Positions 9,057-17,488 of a stretch of DNA of 64,000 nucleotides are shown piece by piece (position 1 is the stretch's first letter; the number at the start of each line of letters is the position of its first letter). The notes below the pieces were generated by a model. The model saw only the letters and a list, made by a program, of their open reading frames with translations, was not told the origin of the DNA and ran no database searches. The position numbers were made by a program, and so were the translations under genes. Source of the DNA: Bordetella parapertussis (GTDB taxonomy: Bacteria; Pseudomonadota; Gammaproteobacteria; Burkholderiales; Burkholderiaceae_C); assembly GCA_945870575.1 (NCBI GenBank), contig CAMBSK010000008.1, forward strand, positions 1-64,000, in the 5' to 3' direction.

Positions 9057-9839
9057 TCAATGTCCTGTACCGAGGTAGGCGCTGATCACCTCGGGGTTGT
9101 TGCGCACTTCGTCGGGCGTGCCGTCGCCGATTTTTTTACCGTAGTCCAGCACCACCACACGGTCGGAAATGTCCATCACCACACTCATATCGTGTTCGAT
9201 CAAGACCACGGTGGTGCCGAACTCATCGTTCACATCCAAAATGAAGCGGCACATGTCTTGCTTTTCTTCCACGTTCATACCGGCCATGGGTTCGTCCAGC
9301 AGCAGCACTTGCGGCTCCAGCGCCAGCGCACGGCCCAAGTCCACGCGCTTTTGCAAACCGTAAGGCAACTGCCCCACCGGTGTTTTGCGGTAGGCTTGGA
9401 TTTCTAAAAAGTCGATGATTTCTTCCACTTTTCTGCGGTGTTCGATTTCTTCGCGTTCTGCGGGGCCAAACCGAATGGCCTGCAACAACAAATTCGATTT
9501 CATGCGCAGATTGCGCCCGGTCATGATGTTGTCGAGCACGCTCATGCCTTTGAACAAAGCCAGATTTTGAAATGTACGCGCCACACCCATGACCGCGACC
9601 TGGTGGCTGTCCATGTGGCTGAAGGTTTGACCACGGAAAGTGATGCTCCCTTGCTGCGGCGTGTAGACGCCGTTGATGCAATTGAGCATCGAGCTTTTGC
9701 CCGCGCCGTTGGGGCCGATGATGGCGCGGATCTCGTGCTCGCGCACATCAAAGCTGATGTCAGACAAAGCCTTGACTCCGCCAAAACTCAGCGATATGTT
9801 TTGCACATTCAATATGACGTCACCGATTTGTCGACTCAT
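9057..9839 (-). CDS. LivG-type ABC transporter ATP-binding protein
   Basis: First ATPase of the importer, 260 residues. Walker A GPNGAGKS is at residues 42-49; the signature region reads L-P-Y-G-L-Q-K-R-V-D-L-G-R-A-L, and Walker B V-L-L-L-D-E-P-M-A-G-M. A Pro-Tyr variation of the signature is normal for this subgroup. The ATG at 9839 overlaps the stop of the acyl-CoA synthetase gene (ATGA), so ligase and transporter are translated together. That is good evidence that import and CoA activation are one process. Confidence 0.88.
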   Translation of the reverse strand: MSRQIGDVILNVQNISLSFGGVKALSDISFDVREHEIRAIIGPNGAGKSSMLNCINGVYTPQQGSITFRGQTFSHMDSHQVAVMGVARTFQNLALFKGMSVLDNIMTGRNLRMKSNLLLQAIRFGPAEREEIEHRRKVEEIIDFLEIQAYRKTPVGQLPYGLQKRVDLGRALALEPQVLLLDEPMAGMNVEEKQDMCRFILDVNDEFGTTVVLIEHDMSVVMDISDRVVVLDYGKKIGDGTPDEVRNNPEVISAYLGTGH

Positions 9840-11782
9840 GCGGCACGACCCACTGGTGCAAATACTTTCGCGTCTGACAATGTCAATGTGGCGCTGACAC
9901 TGCCGCTGCGCCCGTCTTCAAACTTGACGGCGGTTTCTATGTATTGCTGAGGCAGTCCCGCGTACAAAGCGTTGACCAGCACGTCGTATTTCTCAGCGAT
10001 GTAGCCGCGGCGGACTTTGTTGGTGCGCGTGAGTTCGCCGTCGTCGGCATCAAGTTCTTTGTGCAACACCAGAAAGCGGCTGATTTGCGAACCGGCCAGC
10101 AACGTATCGATGGATAAATCAGCGTTGACTTTTTCCACGCACTCTAGAATCAACTGGTAAACCTCGGGCTTTTGCGCCAGATCGTTATAGCCTGCGTACG
10201 GCAGATTGCGACGCTCGGCCCAATTGCCCACGGCATCGAAATCGATGTTGACGATGACGCAGACCTTGTCGCGCCCGTCGCCATAGGCTACCGCCTCTTT
10301 GATGAACGGGAAAAATTTCAGTTTGTTTTCCACATACTTGGGCGCGAACATGGCGCCGTCGTTGGCGCCGCCTTGGATACGACCCACATCTTTGACCCGG
10401 TCGATGATCTTCAAATGACCGCGGTTGTCGATAAAGCCTGCGTCATTGGTTTTATACCAGCCGTCGGCGCTCAACACTTCTGCTGTGGCTTCAGGATTTT
10501 TGTAATAGCCTTTGAGCAAACCGGCGGACTTGACCAGGATTTCACCGTTGTCTGCCACTTTGATTTCCACACCGTCGCAAGGCACGCCTACCGTGTCGGC
10601 ATATGCCTGGTTGTCCGGTTGCAAACACACGAACACCGCAGTTTCGGTCGAGCCGTACAACTGTTTGAGATTGATACCGATCGAACGGTAAAAGCTAAAC
10701 AAGTCCGGGCCGATGGCTTCACCCGCCGTGTATGCCACACGCACCCGGGAGAAACCCAGGTTGTTACGCAGCGGACCGTACACCAGCAGGTTGCCGAGTC
10801 CATACATCAGTGAGTTCCATGCGCCGATGGGTTCACCGTCGATGCAACGCGGCCCGACTTCGCGCGCCAAGTCCATGAAGTACTTGAACATACTGCGCTT
10901 GGGGGCGCTGGCGTCTTCCATGCGAATCATCACTTGCGTGAGCAAGCCTTCAAACACACGGGGCGGCGCAAAATAATAGGTAGGTCCGACCTCTTTCAAA
11001 TCGATGGTCACGGTTTCGGTTGACTCGGGACAATTCACCACATAACCGCAGCACAGCCATTGCGCATAGCTGAAGATGTTTTGCCCGATCCAAGCCGGAG
11101 GCAAATACGCCAGCACTTCTTCATGGCTGGTGAGTTTGTCAAAGTCAGCGCCGGCTTTGGCGCGGTCTAACAAACTGCGGTGTGTGTGAACCACGCCCTT
11201 GGCGTTGCCGGTGGTGCCGGAGGTAAAAAACATGGCGGCCACGTCATCCGGCTGACCCGCTTGTATTTGCTGCTCGACAAACTGCGGGTTTTTGGCAACC
11301 AGCGCGACGCCATCCTGCAACAGTGTGTCCAGACTACACAAACCAAGTGCGGCGTAATTGCGCAAACCACGCGGGTTGTCGTAGTAAATGCGTGAAAGCG
11401 TTGGGCAATCGCCCTGGATTTCTTGCAACTTGTCGACCTGCTCCTGGTTTTCCACCACGGCAAAGCGCACTTCGGCGTTGTTGATGGGGAAGACATATTC
11501 CGTAGCCGCCGCGTCCTGGTACAGAGGCACCGGTATGCCGCCCAGCGTTTGCACGGCCAGCATGCCGGCGGACAGCCTGGGGCGGTTGGCACCAATCACC
11601 AGCACATGCTCGCCGCGTTGCAATCCGTCGCGCGCCAAGCCGTGGGCAATTTGCCCAACCATGGCGTACAGACCGGCCCAATGCATGGTCTGCCAGATGC
11701 CGTATTCTTTTTCGCGCAGCGCCGCTTCACCCGGTCGTTGGCGCGCATGTTCCTGAAGTAAGCGGGGGAAAGTGGTGTTCAT
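9836..11782 (-). CDS. Long-chain acyl-CoA-synthetase-like AMP-forming ligase
   Basis: About 648 residues, first gene of the nine-gene operon. The adenylation P-loop reads F-F-T-S-G-T-T-G-N-A-K-G-V; later landmarks are G-S-T-E-T-A, Y-K-T-N-D-A-G-F and a C-terminal K-V-R-R-G. The N-terminal T-T-F-P-R-L-L-Q-E-H-A is typical for the family, so ATG 11782 is preferred to GTG 11797. Homologues of this size sit beside Liv-type transporters in many betaproteobacteria and activate fatty or aromatic acids. A divergent Crp/Fnr gene lies 144 bases upstream and is the likely regulator. Confidence 0.86.
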   Translation of the reverse strand: MNTTFPRLLQEHARQRPGEAALREKEYGIWQTMHWAGLYAMVGQIAHGLARDGLQRGEHVLVIGANRPRLSAGMLAVQTLGGIPVPLYQDAAATEYVFPINNAEVRFAVVENQEQVDKLQEIQGDCPTLSRIYYDNPRGLRNYAALGLCSLDTLLQDGVALVAKNPQFVEQQIQAGQPDDVAAMFFTSGTTGNAKGVVHTHRSLLDRAKAGADFDKLTSHEEVLAYLPPAWIGQNIFSYAQWLCCGYVVNCPESTETVTIDLKEVGPTYYFAPPRVFEGLLTQVMIRMEDASAPKRSMFKYFMDLAREVGPRCIDGEPIGAWNSLMYGLGNLLVYGPLRNNLGFSRVRVAYTAGEAIGPDLFSFYRSIGINLKQLYGSTETAVFVCLQPDNQAYADTVGVPCDGVEIKVADNGEILVKSAGLLKGYYKNPEATAEVLSADGWYKTNDAGFIDNRGHLKIIDRVKDVGRIQGGANDGAMFAPKYVENKLKFFPFIKEAVAYGDGRDKVCVIVNIDFDAVGNWAERRNLPYAGYNDLAQKPEVYQLILECVEKVNADLSIDTLLAGSQISRFLVLHKELDADDGELTRTNKVRRGYIAEKYDVLVNALYAGLPQQYIETAVKFEDGRSGSVSATLTLSDAKVFAPVGRAA

Positions 11783-11882
11783 CAGCCAGTCAATCACAGC
11801 GTCAGACGGGAATACGCCTGAATTTCACAGTGGGCGCATATTAGGCTGATGTTTGACGCTATTTTGTCTTTCCGACGACAAT

Positions 11883-11899
11883 CTAGGGAAGATACCTAG
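11883..11899. promoter_or_regulatory. Inverted repeat in the divergent promoter region
   Basis: CTAGG...CCTAG arms around GAAGATA lie in the 144-base spacer between the divergent acyl-CoA synthetase and Crp/Fnr genes. It is a candidate operator for autoregulation, but it does not match the canonical Crp or Fnr site. Confidence 0.25.
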
Positions 11900-11926
11900 G
11901 CTTTGTTTCTTACATTTTTGCCAACC

Positions 11927-12643
11927 ATGCCCCAAGACCTGACCCTGCACCAACGCCGCCGCTCACCTACCGTTCAGGAACTCGACGGTATCCCCTGGTT
12001 GCGCCTGCTCAGCGACACAGAACGCGAGCACACCGTGCCGCGTATTGTGGTCGGCGATGCGCAAACCGGTGATGCGGTTTGCCGCATAGGCCGCGACCCG
12101 ACTTACTGGTTTGGCGTGGTCGAAGGTTTGCTCAAAATGAACATAGACACCGACAAAGGCGACAGCCTGACTTTCACCGGTGTCTCGCGCGGCGGTTGGT
12201 TCGGCGAAGGCACTGCCCTCAAACGCGAGCCCTACCGTTACAACGTCAACGCGCTGCGTCCCAGCGTGGTGGCGGGTTTGCCCATAGACAGTTTTCACAC
12301 CCTGCTGGCCGAGTCCATAGGCTTTAACCGTTTCATCATGAACCAGTTGAACGAACGCCTCGGCCAGTTCATTGCCGCGCGCGAAATCGACCGCATCAAC
12401 AACCCGGACTTGCGCGTCGCGCGCAACCTGGCGGCCCTCGTCAACCCGGTGCTGTTTCCGGGGGTAGGCGAAGTGCTGGATATCACCCAACAAGAGTTGG
12501 GTTACCTGGTCGGCCTGTCGCGCCAACGCGTGAATGTGGCATTGAAGCGGCTAGAACAGGCGCAGTGGATACGTGTCAGCTACGGCGGCATTCGCGTATT
12601 GAATTTGCCTGCGCTGCGAAGCCATACACTGGGCCACACATGA
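11927..12643 (+). CDS. Crp/Fnr-family transcriptional regulator
   Basis: 238 residues from ATG 11927 (TTG 11903 also opens the frame). The N-terminal two thirds form a cyclic-nucleotide-binding-like beta roll, with W-F-G-E-G-T-A-L-K in the phosphate-cassette position. The C-terminal part contains a winged helix-turn-helix with L-D-I-T-Q-Q-E-L-G-Y-L-V-G-L-S-R-Q-R-V-N. No N-terminal Fnr cysteine cluster is present, so it is not a classical oxygen-sensing Fnr. It is divergent from the ligase/Liv operon and probably controls it. The stop overlaps the next start (ATGA at 12640). Confidence 0.86.
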   Translation: MPQDLTLHQRRRSPTVQELDGIPWLRLLSDTEREHTVPRIVVGDAQTGDAVCRIGRDPTYWFGVVEGLLKMNIDTDKGDSLTFTGVSRGGWFGEGTALKREPYRYNVNALRPSVVAGLPIDSFHTLLAESIGFNRFIMNQLNERLGQFIAAREIDRINNPDLRVARNLAALVNPVLFPGVGEVLDITQQELGYLVGLSRQRVNVALKRLEQAQWIRVSYGGIRVLNLPALRSHTLGHT

Positions 12644-13422
12644 ATGAAACCACCACCATAAGACTGAACAAGCGCATGGCCGAGCTCGGCATTTGCTCAC
12701 GCCGCGAAGCCGACGATTGGATTGCCAAAGGCTGGGTCAAGGTCAATGGTGAAACCGCCGTGCTGGGCAAGCCGGTCAGTCCCCTGGACCGCATCGAAGT
12801 GGATGCATTGGCGCGCGGTCAGCAAGACAAGCAAGTGACGATTTTGTTGCACAAGCCCATGGGCTATGTCAGCGGCCAGGCCGAGGACGGGCATGAACCG
12901 GCCATCAACCTGATTGAAGCTCGCACGCATTGGCGGGACGACCGCTCGCCTATACGGTTTGCGCCGCGTCAGCGCATGGGCTTGGCACCGGCCGGTCGTT
13001 TGGATATTGATTCGGTCGGCCTGCTGGTGTTGACGCAAGACGGTCGCGTGGCGCGTCAACTGATAGGCGAAAACTCCGGCGTGGAGAAAGAATATTTGGT
13101 ACGAGTGCAATACGGGCGCTTGCCCGCCGGCGAAGTGCAAACCGATGTGCAATCCTTGTTTCCGGCGGAGCAACTGGCTTTGCTGTGCCACGGTTTGTCG
13201 CTGGACGGACAAGCCCTGAAAACCGCGCAAGTGGATTGGCAAAACCCCGAGCAACTGCGCTTCGTGCTGACTGAGGGCAAAAAGCGGCAAATACGCCGAA
13301 TGTGCGAACAAGTCGGGTTGACCGTGGTCGGCTTGAAGCGGGTACGCATAGGCCGGGTGAAACTGGGCCAATTACCGGTGGGCCAATGGCGCTACCTGGG
13401 GCGTGACGAGACCTTCGCCTGA
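12640..13422 (+). CDS. RsuA/RluB/RluF-family pseudouridine synthase
   Basis: 260 residues. An N-terminal S4 RNA-binding domain (I-R-L-N-K-R-M-A-E-L-G-I-C-S-R-R-E-A-D) is followed by a catalytic domain with G-R-L-D-I-D-S-V-G-L-L-V-L-T-Q-D-G. The Asp of G-R-L-D is the catalytic residue of all pseudouridine synthases of this class. K-K-R-Q-I-R-R-M is the conserved C-terminal RNA-contact segment. It modifies rRNA, with RluF or RluB type most likely; the exact site cannot be assigned. The start overlaps the Crp/Fnr stop. Confidence 0.88.
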   Translation: MNETTTIRLNKRMAELGICSRREADDWIAKGWVKVNGETAVLGKPVSPLDRIEVDALARGQQDKQVTILLHKPMGYVSGQAEDGHEPAINLIEARTHWRDDRSPIRFAPRQRMGLAPAGRLDIDSVGLLVLTQDGRVARQLIGENSGVEKEYLVRVQYGRLPAGEVQTDVQSLFPAEQLALLCHGLSLDGQALKTAQVDWQNPEQLRFVLTEGKKRQIRRMCEQVGLTVVGLKRVRIGRVKLGQLPVGQWRYLGRDETFA

Positions 13423-13443
13423 CATCAGCCCGCAACAAAGTAA

Positions 13444-13800
13444 TCAGACCGGCTTGCAACTGCCCCATTGCCCGACTTCGTAGCGGTAAGCGACGATTTT
13501 GCCGGCCTTGTCTGCCGTGAACCAGTAGGTGCAGCGCGCCTCTTTCATGTCATACCTGAGCTCGGTACTACCGTCGACTTGGATTTTCTCCTCTGCTGGC
13601 TGTCCCCAGGCCTGCTTTAATTGCGCCAACGGCTCGCCCGACCAGGACAGGCCGAACTCGTCATTGCTGACAAGCACACCGCAGCCGCTCAGCCAGACGC
13701 TGGCACACATGCCCGAGACCATCAGCTGCCGTTTGCGCCACAAAGTGCGGACAGGCACGCTAAACAATCGGGTGGCTTGATGGCTTGGCATTGGGTTCAT
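13444..13800 (-). CDS. Small predicted lipoprotein, function unknown
   Basis: 118 residues. The ATG at 13800 has GAGGA five bases upstream. After a positively charged N-terminus (R-K-R-Q) and a hydrophobic run, the lipobox L-S-G-C places the lipidated Cys near residue 40. The mature part of about 80 residues includes G-Q-P-A-E-E-K-I-Q-V-D-G-S-T-E-L-R-Y-D and two further Cys residues near the end (a possible disulfide). This looks like the SmpA/BamE-like fold class of short lipoproteins, but that is inference only. Confidence 0.75.
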   Translation of the reverse strand: MNPMPSHQATRLFSVPVRTLWRKRQLMVSGMCASVWLSGCGVLVSNDEFGLSWSGEPLAQLKQAWGQPAEEKIQVDGSTELRYDMKEARCTYWFTADKAGKIVAYRYEVGQWGSCKPV

Positions 13801-14009
13801 GGAATTCCTCTTGGTGTCAAAAGTATGCGATCAAGCAAACACGGTTTGTGTGAGTCGGACTTCAAATCTTTCAGCGTAGCAATGTAATTTATAAGTGTTT
13901 ATTTTTTGAGATTTATTTATCGAAAATAGGCAAAAAATATGGGTTTTTATTGTTATTGGTGAATTTAATAAATTCAAAACCGAAGCTGCTTGCAAAACCC
14001 GGCGGCTGA

Positions 14010-14037
14010 CTTGATTTGGCACGCCCAGACCTCATAT
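14010..14037 (+). promoter_or_regulatory. Possible heat-shock (sigma-32-like) promoter of htpG
   Basis: CTTGAT (14010-14015), 14 bases of spacer and CCTCATAT (14030-14037) resemble the sigma-32 pattern CTTGAA / CCCCATnT. It ends 33 bases before the htpG start codon. The 13801-14000 stretch upstream is strongly AT-rich and holds no gene. Confidence 0.4.
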
Positions 14038-14070
14038 ACCCAGCTACTCCTATTTCACTCTCTTTATCCC

Positions 14071-16011
14071 ATGAGCAAACATACCCATTCCTTCCAAGCT
14101 GAAGTCGCCCAACTGCTGCACCTGGTCACCCATTCGCTGTATTCCAACAAAGAAATCTTTTTGCGCGAACTGGTGTCCAACGCGTCCGACGCTTGCGACA
14201 AACTCCGCTATGAAGCCCTGAACAACTCCGGCTTGTATGAAGACGCGCCGACGCTGGACATCAAAGTGGCTTTTGACAAAGCCGCCAAAACCTTAACCAT
14301 CAGCGACAACGGCATTGGCATGAGCCAGCAAGATGCGATTGACCACTTGGGCACCATCGCCAAAAGCGGAACGCGCGACTTCATGAGCAAACTCTCCGGC
14401 GACCAGCAATCGGACGCCAAAGACCAAGGCGCCTTGATCGGTCAATTCGGTGTCGGTTTTTATTCTGGCTTCATCGTCGCCGACAAGATCGTTGTTGAAA
14501 CCCGCCGTGCCGGTTTGGATGCCAATGAAGGTGTGCGCTGGACCAGTGGCGGCAGCGGCGATTTCGAGGTGGAAACCATCACCCAAAAAGAGCGCGGCAC
14601 CCACATCATTTTGCACATGCGGGATGACGCCGAGGAGTACCTGAGCAGTTGGAAGCTCAAGTCCATCATCGGTAAATATTCAGACCATATTTCTTTGCCT
14701 ATCCTCATGCGCAAAGAAGAATGGAAAGACGGCGAAAACGACCAACCGGGCGAAATGGTGGTCACCGACGAATGGGAAACCGTCAACAAAGCAAGTGCTT
14801 TATGGACCCGCCCGAAAAAAGACATCACCGAAGAACAACACGCCGAGTTTTACAAAGCCATCAGCCACGATTTTGAAGCGCCGCTGGCTTGGAGCCACAA
14901 CCGCGTGGAAGGCAGCACCGAATACACACAACTACTGTATGTGCCGGGCAAAGCGCCGTTCGATTTGTGGAACCGCGACAAAAAAGCCGGTATCAAACTG
15001 TATGTGAAACGCGTGTTCATCATGGACGACGCGGAAGCCTTGATGCCCACCTATTTGCGCTTTGTCAAAGGCGTGGTGGACTCTGCCGATTTGCCTTTGA
15101 ACGTGAGCCGCGAGTTGCTGCAAGAAAGCCGCGATGTCAAAGCCATCCGCGAAGGCAATACACGCCGCGTGCTGTCCATGCTGGAAGATTTGGCCAAGCA
15201 CGATGCACCCGCAGCTGATGTCAGCGACGACGACAAAAAAGACGCGGGCAAGTTTTCCAAGTTCTACGCCGAGTTCGGCGCGGTGCTCAAAGAAGGTTTG
15301 GGCGAAGACTTTGCCAACAAAGACAAGATCGCCAAACTGCTGCGCTTTGCCAGCACGAGCAGCGACACCGCCAACGTGGGCTTTGCCGATTACAAAGCGC
15401 GCATGAAAGAAGGCCAAGAATCCATTTATTACATCACCGCTGACAGCCTGGCGGCCGCCAAGAACAGCCCGCAACTGGAAGTCTTTCGCAAAAAAGGCAT
15501 TGAGGTGTTGCTCATGTCTGACCGGGTCGACGAATGGGCCTTGGGCTTTTTGAACGAGTTTGACGGCACACCGCTGCAAAGCGTGGCCAAAGGCGCTTTC
15601 GACTTGGGCAAGCTGCAAGACGAAGAAGAGAAAAAAGCCGCCGAGGCCGCTGCCGACAGCATGAAGCCTTTGCTGGCCAAGCTGAAAGAAGCGTTGAAAG
15701 ACAAAGCCGAGGACGTGCGCATCACCACGCGCTTGGTGGATTCACCCGCTTGTCTGGTGGTGAAAGACCACGGCGTTTCTTTGCAAATGGCGCGCATGTT
15801 GAAACAAGCCGGTCAAAACGCGCCGGAAGCCAAACCGATTTTGGAAATCAACGCCGACCATGCACTGGTGAAAAAAATCGACAGCGATGCCGGGCAAATC
15901 CATTTCCATGACTTGGCGCATATTTTGTTTGACCAAGCGCTGCTGGCAGAAGGCGGTTTACCGGATGACCCGGCGGCGTATGTGAAGCGGGTGAATGCTT
16001 TGTTGGTTTAA
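14071..16011 (+). CDS. htpG: Molecular chaperone HtpG (Hsp90)
   Basis: 646 residues, full length. The GHKL ATPase motifs are present: [10 protein letters not shown] (Mg-binding Asn near residue 36), D-N-G-I-G-M and G-Q-F-G-V-G-F-Y-S. The middle domain carries the catalytic Arg in N-V-S-R-E-L-L-Q. The ATG at 14071 opens [12 protein letters not shown], the usual start. Cytosolic, heat-induced refolding chaperone; a sigma-32-like promoter is visible upstream. Confidence 0.97.
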   Translation: MSKHTHSFQAEVAQLLHLVTHSLYSNKEIFLRELVSNASDACDKLRYEALNNSGLYEDAPTLDIKVAFDKAAKTLTISDNGIGMSQQDAIDHLGTIAKSGTRDFMSKLSGDQQSDAKDQGALIGQFGVGFYSGFIVADKIVVETRRAGLDANEGVRWTSGGSGDFEVETITQKERGTHIILHMRDDAEEYLSSWKLKSIIGKYSDHISLPILMRKEEWKDGENDQPGEMVVTDEWETVNKASALWTRPKKDITEEQHAEFYKAISHDFEAPLAWSHNRVEGSTEYTQLLYVPGKAPFDLWNRDKKAGIKLYVKRVFIMDDAEALMPTYLRFVKGVVDSADLPLNVSRELLQESRDVKAIREGNTRRVLSMLEDLAKHDAPAADVSDDDKKDAGKFSKFYAEFGAVLKEGLGEDFANKDKIAKLLRFASTSSDTANVGFADYKARMKEGQESIYYITADSLAAAKNSPQLEVFRKKGIEVLLMSDRVDEWALGFLNEFDGTPLQSVAKGAFDLGKLQDEEEKKAAEAAADSMKPLLAKLKEALKDKAEDVRITTRLVDSPACLVVKDHGVSLQMARMLKQAGQNAPEAKPILEINADHALVKKIDSDAGQIHFHDLAHILFDQALLAEGGLPDDPAAYVKRVNALLV

Positions 16012-16015
16012 GTCT

Positions 16016-17044
16016 TCACTGCCAATCTGACAAGTAGCTGCTGCCTGCTTCGTCAGATTGCATGGCTTCTATTTGCTCTCTTAAGGTATCGCACTGACCG
16101 CGCCAATAGTCAGCTGTACCGAACCACGGAAAGTGCATAGGGAACGCCGGGTCGTCTTGCCGCCCGGCCAGCCAGGCGCTGTAATGGATGATGCGTAAGG
16201 TGCGCAGCGGTTCTATGCATTGCAATTCACGCCGGTCAAAGCGGCGTACGCTCTCGTAACCTTCCAGCACGATTTCCATTTTCTGGCGTCGCTCTGCCGT
16301 GTCGCCGTGCACCAGCATCCACAGGTCTTGCACCGCAGGGCCTGTGCGCGCATCGTCCATGTCGACAAAATGCGGCCCGGGCTCAGGCATGCCCTTAGGT
16401 GTCCACAAAATATTGCCAGGGTGACAGTCACCGTGCAAGCGCAACAACTTCAGTTCTGTCTGCATCTGTTGTTTCACCAAGGCCAAGGCTTGATCGCACA
16501 AGGACACCCATTGCTGCTGCACTTCCTCGGCTATTTGTTGTTGCGACACCAACTGATCGCGCGACTGCTCGCCGAAGGTATGCAGGTTCAACGCAGGCCT
16601 GACTGTGAAGGTCTGTCGCTCACCAACCAGATGCAGGCGCGCCATCAAGCGCCCTATCCACATCAACACCTCGGGGTCGTCCAACTCGGGCGCGCGACCA
16701 CCGCGCCGCGGACTGACGCTGAACCAGAAATGCCCGTCCGCGCCGTCGTGCACCACCCGGGCTTCGTGCAAGCTCATGCTGTTGAGCACCAAGGGGCCGA
16801 CCACAGGAATGTCCTCGGCCACCAACTCTGCGGTGAAACTGTGTTCCTCGCGTATCTGCGCTTCGCTCCATCGCCCGGGTCTGTAAAACTTGGCGACCAC
16901 GGAACTGTCGTCGTCTAAATGCGCCAGGTACACACGGTTTTCATACGAGCTGAGGGCACTCAAGCGGCCATCGACCGCCAGTCCCAAACCGCTTAAGGCG
17001 TCTAACACCACCGACGGCGTGAGCACCTGGTAGGGATGGGCCAT
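16016..17044 (-). CDS. srkA: Stress-response Ser/Thr protein kinase, SrkA/YihE type
   Basis: 342 residues with an aminoglycoside-phosphotransferase-like kinase fold. L-H-G-D-C-H-P-G-N-I-L-W is the catalytic loop and V-D-M-D-D-A-R-T-G-P-A-V-Q-D-L-W the metal-binding segment. The N-terminal Y-E-N-R-V-Y is the conserved SrkA glycine-loop equivalent. In E. coli SrkA counters stress-induced death via MazF; here the link is by homology only. The DUF1840 gene lies directly upstream with no spacing. Confidence 0.87.
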   Translation of the reverse strand: MAHPYQVLTPSVVLDALSGLGLAVDGRLSALSSYENRVYLAHLDDDSSVVAKFYRPGRWSEAQIREEHSFTAELVAEDIPVVGPLVLNSMSLHEARVVHDGADGHFWFSVSPRRGGRAPELDDPEVLMWIGRLMARLHLVGERQTFTVRPALNLHTFGEQSRDQLVSQQQIAEEVQQQWVSLCDQALALVKQQMQTELKLLRLHGDCHPGNILWTPKGMPEPGPHFVDMDDARTGPAVQDLWMLVHGDTAERRQKMEIVLEGYESVRRFDRRELQCIEPLRTLRIIHYSAWLAGRQDDPAFPMHFPWFGTADYWRGQCDTLREQIEAMQSDEAGSSYLSDWQ

Positions 17045-17368
17045 TCACACGCCCCAGACGATGGGCTGTTGTTCGCGCTGGCAACGGTTCAGCATATCGA
17101 TGATGGGTTTGCAGCGCTGGCGCAGGCTGATGCTGTCAAACACCGGCGGCGCAGCGCCTTGTTGCCGGGCTTTCTCACGGGCGGCGTCTTGATCTGCCTC
17201 TTGCTGTGCAATCGCTGCCTGCAATGCGGCGATGGCAGCCGGCATGTCGCCCGGCTCGATGATGCCTTTGGCTTGCACCGTTTTACCGATCAATTGCAAA
17301 AACTGCTTGCCCTGAGGCTCGAGCAGTACCAGGTCACCGGCTGCTTTGGATTTGAATTTATAGAGCAT
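17045..17368 (-). CDS. DUF1840 family protein
   Basis: 107 residues beginning M-L-Y-K-F-K-S-K-A-A-G-D-L-V-L-L-E, the conserved entry of DUF1840 proteins common in beta- and gammaproteobacteria. An Ala/Gln-rich helical segment and a C-terminal region with R-C follow. No catalytic motif or membrane segment. It precedes the SrkA-like kinase gene with its stop codon directly abutting the kinase start, so they form an operon. Function unknown. Confidence 0.82.
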   Translation of the reverse strand: MLYKFKSKAAGDLVLLEPQGKQFLQLIGKTVQAKGIIEPGDMPAAIAALQAAIAQQEADQDAAREKARQQGAAPPVFDSISLRQRCKPIIDMLNRCQREQQPIVWGV

Positions 17369-17488
17369 GTTTCTATTGTGCGCCTTGTTCAGCAGTTAAA
17401 GCACAGCTATTCTTAAGTGGCTTAAGACTCACGCTTTTGTCGGTACATCAAATGGCCTATTGACGTAATTACTTCAGACCTCAACAAT

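Noticed and set aside
12697..13371. Antisense frame of 224 codons opposite the pseudouridine synthase
   Set aside because: Composition is biased (His/Gln-rich) as expected for a shadow frame, and the sense strand has clear S4 and GRLD motifs.
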